From contig JAUNVD010000019.1 in assembly GCA_030537855.1 (NCBI GenBank), positions 1-36,330 of the forward strand: DNA of 36,330 nucleotides, read 5' to 3'. Below are positions 8,670-16,568 of this stretch, one piece after another. How positions within the stretch are numbered: position 1 is the first letter of the stretch; the number at the start of each line of letters is the position of its first letter. The DNA is from Tissierellia bacterium (lineage in GTDB: Bacteria > Bacillota > Clostridia > Tissierellales > Peptoniphilaceae). Under the pieces are notes generated by a model. That model was not told the origin of the DNA, did not search any database, and was given only the letters and a program-made list of their open reading frames with translations. Position numbers and translations under genes: made by a program.

Positions 8670-9274
8670 TCTTCCACCATTTCCTTATATCCCATTAGTA
8701 AACGATGACCTACATCCCCACTTTTTTCAGGGTGAAATTGCATACCAAAAACTCTATCTTTGTGAACAATTCCTGGCACCTCTATTCCATAATGAGAGGT
8801 TGCCAAAATTTCTTTCCCAGGAGTTTCTGCATAATAAGAATGTATATAATATACATACTCTCCATTCTTCACAAATTTCAGCAAAGGGTGATTTTGATCT
8901 TTAATATCTAATTGGTTCCAACCTAGATGAGGAATACGAAGGGGAATCTCTAAATGTTTAATTTCTCCTTCCAATAACCCCATACCAATATGATTTCCAT
9001 GTTCTTCGCTTTTTTCATATAAAAGCTGCATCCCTAGACAAATACCTAAAAGCCATGCTCCTTGATCGATGGCATGATAAACATCTTCGATAAAATGTTT
9101 CTTTTTCATTTTATCAATGGCATCCCCAAAGGCACCAACCCCAGGTAAAATTAAAGATTTTGCATTTCGAATTTCTTCCCTATCACTACTTAACTTAATA
9201 TCCATTCCTACTCGTTGAAAGGCAGCACAAACAGAACCTATATTTCCTACACCATAATCAATAATTATATGCAT
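8666..9274 (-). CDS. hisH: Imidazole glycerol phosphate synthase glutaminase subunit HisH
   Basis: 202 residues, class I glutamine amidotransferase. The nucleophile C79 sits in LLGICLGMQ, the oxyanion strand is [10 protein letters not shown] (43-52), and the catalytic H181 and E183 are in QFHPEKSG. It releases ammonia from glutamine and channels it to HisF, which is translationally coupled downstream. It begins 15 nt after the CapA-like gene, suggesting one transcript. Confidence 0.93.
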   Translation of the reverse strand: MHIIIDYGVGNIGSVCAAFQRVGMDIKLSSDREEIRNAKSLILPGVGAFGDAIDKMKKKHFIEDVYHAIDQGAWLLGICLGMQLLYEKSEEHGNHIGMGLLEGEIKHLEIPLRIPHLGWNQLDIKDQNHPLLKFVKNGEYVYYIHSYYAETPGKEILATSHYGIEVPGIVHKDRVFGMQFHPEKSGDVGHRLLMGYKEMVEE

Positions 9275-9289
9275 ACTATCTCCTTAAGA

Positions 9290-10471
9290 TTATCTACCAG
9301 TACCTATATTTTCAGTATCTCTTAATACAATTTCTTCTAATTCCTCCGCACGATTTTGTTCCCTTTGAGTTAAACTCTTTACAAATTTACCTTCTCCAAA
9401 ACCATCACGACAAGCCATCACACGATAAATATATTTCCCATTTTCCATTGACCTTTCTGTAAAAGTAGGTAGCTTTTCTACCAATTCCATTTTTGGGTTC
9501 TCTCCAGGCTTTTGAATCAAGTGAAGATAAAGACCTAGACCCCCTTCCGGTCTTGGATTTCCTTTCATATATTCTCGTCTTTGATTTGCTAAAGAATTTC
9601 CCAAGGAATAAGCAATCACTTTTCCATCTTCTCTAATTTCTACTCCATGTACAACATGGGGATGGGAGCCAATAATAGCATCTGCCCCTCCATCTAATAA
9701 TTCATGTGCTAATGTAACTACATGGTTCATAGGTTGTTTCGTATATTCTTCTCCCCAATGAGGCAAGACAATGAGATAATCGCAATACTTTTTCATCCAA
9801 TGAATATCATCTAACATCCTATCCTTTTTCATTGGGCGAAGCTTATATCTTCTAGCCATAGGAATAGAACCTTCCATCCCATTAAAATGTTCCGTATAAC
9901 TTAAAAATCCAACCTTTATCCCATTAATGTCTTCAATTAAACCATGGGAATCATCCTTTAAAAAGGTACCAAAGTGTTTCATCCCAACTTCATCCATTTT
10001 TTCAATTACAAAATCAAGACCACTTTCTCCACCGTCCATACAATGATTATTTGCGGTGGTCATAGCATCAAATCCATTTGCCTTTAAAGAGGCAACTGAG
10101 TCATGAGGAACTTGAAAAAGAGGATAACCCCTTACCTTACCATTGGGATTCATACTTCCTTCAAAATTACCAATTGCAAAATCAGCTTTTTCAATCCAAG
10201 GCTTTAATCGTTCATAATGAGTCTCTAAAGAAGAGGGATCCTTATGAAGAGGTAGTCCACGATAAAGAGGTGGATGATATATAATATCACCAACAAAAAA
10301 TAACATGGCTCTTTTCGTAGGTTCTTCTTTTTTACCAGTTTTTGAAACTTCAACATTTTTATGACTATCTATGGATTTTCCAGTTGCTTCCTGATTAGGA
10401 CCACATCCTACAAATATGAGTAATATAAAAAAACAAATGAATATACTAATAAATTTCTTATTGTATTTCAT
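9290..10471 (-). CDS. CapA-family metallophosphoesterase-like lipoprotein
   Basis: 393 residues from the chosen ATG. A lipoprotein signal peptide (MKYNKK, hydrophobic core, lipobox FVGC with Cys at 23) anchors it outside the membrane. The CapA/PgsA-type domain shows FFVGDIIYHPP, NFEGSM, TANNHCMDGG, LPHWGEEY, GSHPHVVHGVE and AYSLGN in order, the metallophosphoesterase-like metal-binding series. The family is linked to poly-gamma-glutamate export or anchoring, but no pgsBC genes are nearby, so the substrate is open. An in-frame GTG at 10492 would add seven residues (MIGWMLV) before the signal peptide and lacks an SD, so ATG at 10471 is preferred. It overlaps the preceding small gene by 14 nt. 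Confidence 0.85.
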   Translation of the reverse strand: MKYNKKFISIFICFFILLIFVGCGPNQEATGKSIDSHKNVEVSKTGKKEEPTKRAMLFFVGDIIYHPPLYRGLPLHKDPSSLETHYERLKPWIEKADFAIGNFEGSMNPNGKVRGYPLFQVPHDSVASLKANGFDAMTTANNHCMDGGESGLDFVIEKMDEVGMKHFGTFLKDDSHGLIEDINGIKVGFLSYTEHFNGMEGSIPMARRYKLRPMKKDRMLDDIHWMKKYCDYLIVLPHWGEEYTKQPMNHVVTLAHELLDGGADAIIGSHPHVVHGVEIREDGKVIAYSLGNSLANQRREYMKGNPRPEGGLGLYLHLIQKPGENPKMELVEKLPTFTERSMENGKYIYRVMACRDGFGEGKFVKSLTQREQNRAEELEEIVLRDTENIGTGR

Positions 10472-10841
10472 CACTAACATCCATCCAATCACTTAAATCA
10501 GGTAATCGTTCATCATCAATGTAATTCCAAAGAATCTCCATAATAATATCCTCATCTTTGAAAAATTTTCTATACTTACCACCTGAAAGCTCTATTTCCA
10601 CTAAATATTCTTTCACTTTAGAACCAACCATATTCTTAACTAGAATATAACGTACCCCTTCTGGCTCATTATCTGTAAGTTTTAAACAATACTTCTCTCT
10701 TGCTTCCCATATAAGATTTAAGCAATCTGTAATCCTATCATCTGTTGCTTCTTCACAATAATCACCAGGTGTTAACTCTAAAATAAACCTATGATATATA
10801 TCATTCTTTGAACTCATATTATCAATATCCTTTTCCATCAT
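10458..10841 (-). CDS. Small acidic protein of unknown function
   Basis: 127 residues with no recognised family. It is mostly charged, with an acidic tail (DERLPDLSDWMDVSDEIQ), a central predicted beta segment (VRYILVKNMVGSKVKEYLVEIEL) and no signal peptide or membrane helix. GGAG lies 9-12 nt before the two adjacent ATGs (10841, 10838). Its last codons overlap the CapA-like gene, which argues for co-translation and for it being a real gene. Confidence 0.6.
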   Translation of the reverse strand: MMEKDIDNMSSKNDIYHRFILELTPGDYCEEATDDRITDCLNLIWEAREKYCLKLTDNEPEGVRYILVKNMVGSKVKEYLVEIELSGGKYRKFFKDEDIIMEILWNYIDDERLPDLSDWMDVSDEIQ

Positions 10842-10900
10842 CGTAAAAATCTCCTTTCAAAGTAAAATCCTAATCATATGTAAAGATGTCATTAATAGTA

Positions 10901-11230
10901 TTAACTTAATTTTAACCCATATATATTTAAAATATCATCTAATCCATCTTTTATTTCTTTCCTGCTAAAATTTAATTCCTTTAATTCAAAATCCGAATAA
11001 GTATTTAAGCGATCATAAAAAGAAATAGCAACCCGTAAAATATCTGGCCCTCCTTCGTCTAAAAAATCAAAGATTAGATTTTCACCATCATTAATACGTC
11101 CATCTTCTAGGAATTGAAATACTTTATCATATTTTTCATAAATAGGTTTTTCTTCCGACAAACTTAGAATTTTCGTTAAAAATTTTAATCTTTGGTTGAT
11201 TTCTACTTTGCTCCGATCATTTTTTAACAT
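10901..11230 (-). CDS. Small helical protein of unknown function
   Basis: 109 residues, predicted almost entirely helical and acidic. The stretch LEDGRINDGENLIFDFLDEG resembles TPR-like or short helical-repeat proteins of Firmicutes, but I cannot name a family. Strong GGAGGAGG before the ATG and tandem TATAAT boxes just upstream support a real start. It is probably the first gene of the operon reaching TraX, although the 59-nt gap to the next gene could hold another promoter. Confidence 0.6.
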   Translation of the reverse strand: MLKNDRSKVEINQRLKFLTKILSLSEEKPIYEKYDKVFQFLEDGRINDGENLIFDFLDEGGPDILRVAISFYDRLNTYSDFELKELNFSRKEIKDGLDDILNIYGLKLS

Positions 11231-11245
11231 GATGATTCCTCCTCC

Positions 11246-11256
11246 ATTATATTATA
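11246..11256 (-). promoter_or_regulatory. Overlapping tandem -10 boxes for the small-gene/CapA/hisHF/TraX operon
   Basis: The minus strand reads TATAATATAAT, two -10 hexamers sharing one base, 16-26 nt before the start codon of the 109-residue protein. No convincing -35 hexamer is found at 16-18 nt, so strength is uncertain. Confidence 0.4.
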
Positions 11257-11581
11257 CAAGATAATAGAAAAAGTGGGAGTAGAAATAAAAATTAAGTAAG
11301 ATTAAAAATTCATAAAGCTCGTCAAAAATCATTATTTTAAATATTTCCTAAGAAATTTTTATATAAAAGTCTTTTATTATAAATTTTTTAAATTCTGTTA
11401 AAAATTTATATACTACTAATGATAAACAATATTTATAAGAAAGATATTTATTATTAAGGTATTCAAGGCCATTCTTTTTTTCCATTTTATATCTAAGAAT
11501 AGATTAAAGCTATGTCGAATAAAAAGAAATAATCATCATAACATTTTTAATTATTCACTATATTGAATTTATTTTTATTTA

Positions 11582-11610
11582 TTGACATTTTAATAAAATA
11601 ATGATAAAAT
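11582..11610 (+). promoter_or_regulatory. SigA-type promoter for the SDR/NTF2-like operon
   Basis: A perfect -35 TTGACA (11582-11587), a 17-nt spacer and -10 TAAAAT (11605-11610), 35 nt before the start codon. AAGGAGGG at 11632-11639 is the ribosome binding site. This is the closest match to the consensus in the window. Confidence 0.85.
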
Positions 11611-11645
11611 TAAACAAATAGTAAAATGTAAAAGGAGGGATAACT

Positions 11646-12422
11646 ATGGGTGTATTTGTAATAACTGGAGCAAGCTCTGGAATTGGAAAAGCAGCCAAAG
11701 AAATACTTGAAGAAAAAGGTCATGAAGTTTTTAACATTGACTACAAAGGTGGAGATGTAACTGCTAATTTAGCATTGCCAGAAGAAAGGCAAAAAGCAAT
11801 TGATGCTGTAATTGAAAAATATCCCGATGGAATTGATGGACTACTTTGTAATGCAGGAGTCGGACCAGTAGTGCCGGCAGATCAAATGTGGGCCATCAAT
11901 TTTTTTGCACCAATTACCATTGCAAAGGGATTAAGAAGTTCGTTAGCGAAAAAAAATGGAGCATGTGTTGTCACCTTATCCAATACCATTAGTAATGATA
12001 TGATTGTTCGGGAAGATTGGGTTGAAATGATGGTAAATACCATGGATGAAGAAAGAGTGCTGGAATACGCAAGAACCATTCCACCAAAAATGGCACCTTT
12101 ATGCTATAGCTCTGGAAAAAATGCTTTAGCTCGTTGGATTCGAAGAACTGCTGGTTCTTGGGGTGTAGGTCAAGTTCGAATCAATGGAATTGCACCAGGA
12201 AATACAAATACCCCAATGACAGCAGGTATGACAGACGAGCAATGGGAAGCAGCCTTACTTATTCCAATCCCAACACGTTATGGCCAGAAAACGTTTTTAG
12301 ATGCAGAGGAAATTGCTAATGTAATGGTATTTTTAGTTTTACCTGAATCAAAAGGTATGGACGGATCCATTGTATTTGTAGATGGAGGCATTGACGCCCT
12401 CCTTCGTTCCGAGAGATTTTAA
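11646..12422 (+). CDS. Short-chain dehydrogenase resembling 3-alpha-hydroxysteroid dehydrogenase (HsdA type)
   Basis: 258 residues, NAD(P)-dependent SDR. The cofactor motif GASSGIG is at 8-14, NAG at 69-71, a catalytic Ser is in LSNTIS (112 or 116), and Tyr154/Lys158 form YSSGK. The APGNTNTP loop and the C-terminal end DGGIDALLRSERF closely recall Comamonas 3-alpha-HSD/carbonyl reductase, which ends in DGGIDA plus a similar tail. This comparison is from memory. The substrate is therefore possibly a hydroxysteroid or a carbonyl compound, but SDR specificity is hard to read from sequence. It has a consensus promoter, and its stop codon overlaps the SD of the next gene. Confidence 0.85.
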   Translation: MGVFVITGASSGIGKAAKEILEEKGHEVFNIDYKGGDVTANLALPEERQKAIDAVIEKYPDGIDGLLCNAGVGPVVPADQMWAINFFAPITIAKGLRSSLAKKNGACVVTLSNTISNDMIVREDWVEMMVNTMDEERVLEYARTIPPKMAPLCYSSGKNALARWIRRTAGSWGVGQVRINGIAPGNTNTPMTAGMTDEQWEAALLIPIPTRYGQKTFLDAEEIANVMVFLVLPESKGMDGSIVFVDGGIDALLRSERF

Positions 12423-12432
12423 GGAGGTTTCT

Positions 12433-12768
12433 ATGGGCTTATTAGAATTATTTATTGAAAGATTACAAGAAGGAGATGCAGCAAAAATTGCAGATCTATT
12501 TTGTGATGATGGTGTTATCCATGATTCTTCCTATATAAAAGTTGGTAAAGATACCATGCATGTAGTAGGAAAAATGGGAATAGAAATGATCTTTCACAAT
12601 CGCTTTGGTATGAATCGAGGACCATTTCAAATCACTTCTATTCAAATGCTAAACGATAGGGCCGCTTGGTATTTTATTACACATAATAATACAGTTGTCC
12701 CAGTAACTGCTTTTTTATCCAGGATAGAAGATGGTAAAATAAAACGGTTAAATATATATCCACTATAA
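12433..12768 (+). CDS. NTF2/SnoaL-like small protein
   Basis: 111 residues from an ATG that has AAGGAGG (12421-12427) 5 nt upstream; an in-frame ATG further upstream lies inside the SDR gene and has no SD. The N-terminal helix LLELFIERLQEGDAAKIADLF, then CDDGVIHD and alternating strands ending IKRLNIYPL, follow the cone-shaped NTF2-like fold of SnoaL and ketosteroid isomerase proteins. An acid in the DDGV segment matches the usual position of functional Asp residues. Enzymatic activity is not established. It is translationally coupled to the HsdA-like SDR, suggesting action on the same small molecule. Confidence 0.65.
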   Translation: MGLLELFIERLQEGDAAKIADLFCDDGVIHDSSYIKVGKDTMHVVGKMGIEMIFHNRFGMNRGPFQITSIQMLNDRAAWYFITHNNTVVPVTAFLSRIEDGKIKRLNIYPL

Positions 12769-12778
12769 AAGATTCTAT

Positions 12779-12825
12779 AATATCTGTTGAGGGTTAAAAA
12801 ATGATCCCTCAACAGATATTATTTT
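12779..12825 (+). terminator. Terminator of the SDR/NTF2-like operon
   Basis: AATATCTGTTGAGGG (12779-12793) pairs perfectly with CCCTCAACAGATATT (12806-12820), a 15-bp stem with a 12-nt A-rich loop, followed by ATTTTT. Confidence 0.9.
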
Positions 12826-12876
12826 TGTAAAAATACAAGGCATTAATCCTTTAAAATAAAGTTGAAACAACAAAGA

Positions 12877-12903
12877 AAGGTAGGGACTTTATACCCCTAC
12901 CTT
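12877..12903 (-). terminator. Terminator of ppsA
   Basis: Read on the minus strand, AAGGTAGGG pairs with CCCTACCTT around a 9-nt loop, followed by TCTTTG. The U-tract is short and interrupted. It lies 17 nt after the ppsA stop. Confidence 0.7.
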
Positions 12904-12920
12904 CTTCCTTTTATATCTCT

Positions 12921-15278
12921 TTATCCACGTAATTTTCGTAAAATCATTTTTTGCTCTACACTTGCTACCAATCTTCTCGTATAGTCTACAGTATCTGGGT
13001 TGACACTCATAGAAGTGATTCCACATTCTACTAAAAATTCAGCAAATTCCGGATATTGACTTGGTCCTTGACCACATATGGAAATGGTCTTTCCTTTTTT
13101 ATTACAAGCATCCACTAAAATCTTGATTGCTCGTTTTACAGCTTCATTTCTTTCGTCAAAATATCCCATATTATTTAAAACACCAGAATCTCGATCTGCA
13201 CCCATAACTAATTGTGTAAGGTCATTACTACCAATGGAGAAACCATCCACAAGTTCAGCAAACTCTTCTGCTTGGAATACAACAGATGGCACTTCTGCCA
13301 TAATCCAAATTTTAAAGTCCTTACCCTGTACCAAACCTTCATCAGCCATAATATTTTTCACAACAACTAATTCTTCTGGGGTACGAACAAATGGTAACAT
13401 TGCTACCACATTATCCAATCCAAATTCTTCACGAACTTTTTTCATAGCTTGGCATTCTAGGCGGAATCCTTCTTCATATTCAGGGGATATATATCGAGAT
13501 ACTCCTCTCCACCCAATCATAGGATTTTGTTCAATGGGTTCTACTTCATCTCCACCTTTGAGGCCACGGAATTCATTGGTTCTAAAATCTGATAAACGAA
13601 CGACAACTGGTCTTGGATAAATTGCAGAGGCAACTTTAGAAATACCTTCTGCTAATTTTTCGACCATTAAATTTCCTTGTCCCGTTTTTACCAAGTACAT
13701 AGGGTGAGCCCCAATCATATTGGTAAAGATAAACTCAGTACGCATTAGACCGATACCATCAAATGGTAAATCTTTATATCTTTCGATTAATTCTGGCTCT
13801 CCAAGATTCATATATATCTTAGTAGCTGTTATCGGTGCAACTAAACGTCGGAATTCATCGTTAATAGAGAAAGATCCACCTTGGGATTCCTTCTTATCTT
13901 CTTTCTTTTCATTTAGTACATAACCCTTATAAACAACTCCACGAGTGGCATCCACTGTTATTTTTTGTCCATCTTCCAGTAATCTCGTTGCATCTTTTGC
14001 ACCTACAATACAAGGAATACCTAATTCACGAGAGACAATAGCAGCATGACATGTTCTTCCCCCTTCATCTGTTACTACCCCTGCGGATTTTCTCATTGCA
14101 GGTACCATATCAGGGTTCGTCATTCCAGTAACTAAGATATCTCCATCTTCCACCATATTGATTTCGGAAACATCTTTAATTTTACGAACTTTTCCTCTTC
14201 CAATTCCAGGTGATGCAGCAAGTCCTCTTACTATCATTTCTAAAACTTCATCTTTGTCAGCCACTTGTTCTTCCTCCTTAGTTTCCGTTAATGTAGTAAT
14301 GGGACGGGATTGTAAAATATATAATTTCTTAGTGTCTACGTCTATACCCCATTCAATGTCTTGTACTGAACCATAAAGATTTTCAATTTTCTTACCATCT
14401 TCAATTAAAGTATTTAGTTCATCTTTGGTTAAACATTCTCTTTCAACATATTCTTCTCCAAGAACATCTTTAATGGAAACTTCTTCTGTCCCAATTCCTG
14501 ATTTTGCTTTAACTACCATAGAATTTTTTGTTGCAATATTTTCTTCTATAATAGAACCGTCTTTTTTATTGATAGTATATTCATCTGGAGTTACTGTACC
14601 TGAAACAACTGCTTCTCCTAACCCCCAGCTTGCATTAATCATCATTTCATCTCTATTATTATTAATAGGATTTGCAGTAAACATTACACCACTTTTTTCG
14701 CTATTTACCATTTTTTGAACTACAACCGATAGAGATACTTCAAAATGATCATAGTTTTGTTTTTCACGATAGTAAATCGCTCGAGAAGTCCATAGAGATG
14801 CCCAACATCTTCTTACATATTCTACTAATTCTTTTTCCCCATGAATATGCAAATAAGTATCTTGCTGTCCTGCAAAAGAAGCATCTGGTAGGTCTTCCGC
14901 TGTTGCCGAAGAACGAACAGCTACTTCTGGATTTTCCAATCCTATCTCTTTCGAAAACTCTCGATAGGCTTTTATAATTTCTTCTTCCAAAGGAGGATAA
15001 ATATCTCCATTATTAATACGATCTCGGATTTGCTCTCCTACTCTTTGAAGTTCATCAACATCTTCTACATCCAAGCCTTCCATAAGTAGCTTTACAACTT
15101 CATCTAAATTAGCATAATCAATAAACTCATCATAAGCTCCAGCTGTTACACAAAATCCTGGAGGAACATCAATTCCCATTTGAGTCAATTCCCCAAGATT
15201 TGCACCTTTTCCACCAACAACTCCTACATCATCCTTATCAATTTCATGGAACCATTTAATATAATTATATTTAGACAT
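12921..15278 (-). CDS. ppsA: Phosphoenolpyruvate synthase
   Basis: 785 residues, the usual PpsA length. Three domains are visible: an ATP-grasp domain (about 1-330, VGGKGANLGEL at 21-31, ending LQSRPITT); the swivelling phosphohistidine domain with His411 in GGRTCHAAIVSRELG; and a C-terminal PEP/pyruvate barrel (about 480-785) with GSNDLTQL and the catalytic Cys735 in SICGQGPS. It makes PEP from pyruvate and ATP, releasing AMP and phosphate, for gluconeogenesis. The C-terminal ITSMSVNPD is typical of PpsA rather than pyruvate phosphate dikinase; a PPDK-like role in glycolysis cannot be excluded. It has its own promoter at the 3' end of the upstream CYTH gene. Confidence 0.92.
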   Translation of the reverse strand: MSKYNYIKWFHEIDKDDVGVVGGKGANLGELTQMGIDVPPGFCVTAGAYDEFIDYANLDEVVKLLMEGLDVEDVDELQRVGEQIRDRINNGDIYPPLEEEIIKAYREFSKEIGLENPEVAVRSSATAEDLPDASFAGQQDTYLHIHGEKELVEYVRRCWASLWTSRAIYYREKQNYDHFEVSLSVVVQKMVNSEKSGVMFTANPINNNRDEMMINASWGLGEAVVSGTVTPDEYTINKKDGSIIEENIATKNSMVVKAKSGIGTEEVSIKDVLGEEYVERECLTKDELNTLIEDGKKIENLYGSVQDIEWGIDVDTKKLYILQSRPITTLTETKEEEQVADKDEVLEMIVRGLAASPGIGRGKVRKIKDVSEINMVEDGDILVTGMTNPDMVPAMRKSAGVVTDEGGRTCHAAIVSRELGIPCIVGAKDATRLLEDGQKITVDATRGVVYKGYVLNEKKEDKKESQGGSFSINDEFRRLVAPITATKIYMNLGEPELIERYKDLPFDGIGLMRTEFIFTNMIGAHPMYLVKTGQGNLMVEKLAEGISKVASAIYPRPVVVRLSDFRTNEFRGLKGGDEVEPIEQNPMIGWRGVSRYISPEYEEGFRLECQAMKKVREEFGLDNVVAMLPFVRTPEELVVVKNIMADEGLVQGKDFKIWIMAEVPSVVFQAEEFAELVDGFSIGSNDLTQLVMGADRDSGVLNNMGYFDERNEAVKRAIKILVDACNKKGKTISICGQGPSQYPEFAEFLVECGITSMSVNPDTVDYTRRLVASVEQKMILRKLRG

Positions 15279-15301
15279 ATCATCCCTACCTTTCGATTAA
15301 T

Positions 15302-15331
15302 ATTATAGCACATATTGTTTATATGTTACAA
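15302..15331 (-). promoter_or_regulatory. Promoter of ppsA
   Basis: Minus strand: -35 TTGTAA (complement of 15326-15331), 18-nt spacer, -10 TATAAT (15302-15307), preceded by TGTGC. The -35 overlaps the stop codon of the upstream CYTH gene. AAGGTAGGG before the ATG supplies a ribosome site. Confidence 0.65.
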
Positions 15332-15874
15332 TTTATTTTTGTTTTTCCATATGTTTTTTAATTCTGCAATAGATTTCGTGCTAATATTATTTCTCGGAAG
15401 AGAAAACTCGTCTATTAAACCGTCTAATTCACCTTTATGTGTTACCTCAATTTCTACATAAGGATATGGATACGTACCCGAATCCCATGTATCGAAATCA
15501 AATCTTGCACCTTTATATAAAAATGATTCTCGATGTTTTGTCCCTTGATCTTTAATATCATATCCTAATTGTTCTAAAATACTTAAACAGCTTTTAGGAT
15601 TATCAATTTTTACTGTATGTTCTATATTTTCTCGAATTCCATCCTTAGATTTTTGTTCTTTAAAGGTGAATTCATGATATTCTTCTCCAGAAATTAATGT
15701 TACAGAACGTATCCTTAAATATCCATGATTGGGATCAATAGGATGTTTACTGGAATTAATAGTTATATTTACTTGATTTTCTTCTGTTATTTTTCTTGCA
15801 CCTTTCTCTTTTAATTGAGTTTTTAATGATTCAACATCAATATCTAAAAGTTTCACTTCCAGTTCTTCTTCCAT
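15326..15874 (-). CDS. CYTH domain protein (triphosphate tunnel metalloenzyme)
   Basis: 182 residues. The hallmark ExExK motif is at the N-terminus (E4, E6, K8 in EELEVKLL). Alternating charged strands follow (LRIRSV, EFTFKEQ, RFDFDTW, YVEIEV), as expected for the eight-stranded tunnel that binds triphosphate and Mg. Known members are class IV adenylate cyclases, thiamine triphosphatases and inorganic triphosphatases. The length and FDFDTWDSGTYPYPYVEIE pattern are closest to class IV cyclase or thiamine-triphosphatase types. The actual substrate cannot be chosen from sequence. It is the last gene of the operon, 1 nt after the metallophosphoesterase. Confidence 0.85.
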   Translation of the reverse strand: MEEELEVKLLDIDVESLKTQLKEKGARKITEENQVNITINSSKHPIDPNHGYLRIRSVTLISGEEYHEFTFKEQKSKDGIRENIEHTVKIDNPKSCLSILEQLGYDIKDQGTKHRESFLYKGARFDFDTWDSGTYPYPYVEIEVTHKGELDGLIDEFSLPRNNISTKSIAELKNIWKNKNKL

Positions 15875-15875
15875 T

Positions 15876-16568
15876 TTAAACCTCCAATCTTATAGGACTA
15901 AAATTTATATAATCTGCAGCAACGCAAATATAGTTTACTCCTTTTCGTTCTTCTTCCAAAACATAACGATGCCCATCTCCGTGTAAATGACCATAGATAC
16001 AAATATCCACTTCTTCTCTTTCCATCATATCAGTAAACTCATTCCCACTAAAATCTTGTTGAAAAGGTGGATAATGAATCATAACGATTTTCTTTTTACA
16101 TTTTTCTTTCATACTTTCAAAAGAAAGGCCAAGTCGTAATACTTCCCGCTTTTTTATTTTTAAATCTTGTTCCGTAAAATTATCAGTATCTGAAGCAATC
16201 CAGCCTCTTGTACCAAAAATTCCAATGCCATCTTCTGTAAAAAAGGAGTTATTTTGTAGAAACTTAATGGATTTCCAGTTTTTTGATTCCATTTTTTTCA
16301 TTCCAGACCACCAATAATCATGATTTCCCTTACTTAAAATCTTTTTCCCTGGTAATTCATCTATAAATTCTAAGTCTTTTTGAGCTTCTTCCCATTTTAA
16401 AGCCCAAGAAATATCTCCAGGAATCAGAACTAAGTCATCCTCCTTTACTTTTTCCATCCAAGCACGATAAATCTTTTCATCATGATCCTTCCAATGGTCA
16501 CCAAAAATCCCCATAGCTTTTTCTTTTGTATGGTCTAAATGTATATCTCCAATTGCCCAAATCCTCAT
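15876..16568 (-). CDS. Calcineurin-like metallophosphoesterase
   Basis: 230 residues starting MRIWAIGDIHLDH. Metal-ligand motifs in order: GDIH, PGDISW, KGNHDYWW, MIHYPP and YGHLHGDGH. This is the standard binuclear calcineurin-like set of a soluble phosphoesterase. The open frame extends 39 codons upstream, but those lie inside the YhaN-like gene. ATG at 16568 has AGAGG 7 nt upstream and overlaps the YhaN stop by 4 bp (ATGA), so it is the real start. The substrate is unknown; a distant link to YhaO nuclease action is possible from context only. Confidence 0.85.
   Translation of the reverse strand: MRIWAIGDIHLDHTKEKAMGIFGDHWKDHDEKIYRAWMEKVKEDDLVLIPGDISWALKWEEAQKDLEFIDELPGKKILSKGNHDYWWSGMKKMESKNWKSIKFLQNNSFFTEDGIGIFGTRGWIASDTDNFTEQDLKIKKREVLRLGLSFESMKEKCKKKIVMIHYPPFQQDFSGNEFTDMMEREEVDICIYGHLHGDGHRYVLEEERKGVNYICVAADYINFSPIRLEV

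Larger units (their letters stand above)
11231..11645. other. AT-rich non-coding stretch between divergent genes
   Basis: About 415 nt, very AT-rich. It holds tandem TATAAT-like boxes for the minus-strand gene (11246-11256) and a consensus promoter for the plus-strand SDR gene (11582-11610). The middle (about 11290-11560) shows no ORF with an SD, no strong hairpin and no recognisable riboswitch. Confidence 0.6.

Noticed and set aside
11290-11560. Possible small RNA or riboswitch in the AT-rich gap
   Set aside because: No GC-rich stem, conserved aptamer-like pattern or terminator can be seen.
12382-12432. Upstream extension of the NTF2-like gene from an ATG inside the SDR gene
   Set aside because: No SD for it, whereas ATG at 12433 has AAGGAGG at the right distance; the extension is out of frame with, and overlaps, the SDR end.
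13078-13620. 180-codon plus-strand open frame inside ppsA
   Set aside because: It is a shadow frame opposite a well-supported enzyme, with no SD and a low-complexity Ser/Thr-rich translation.
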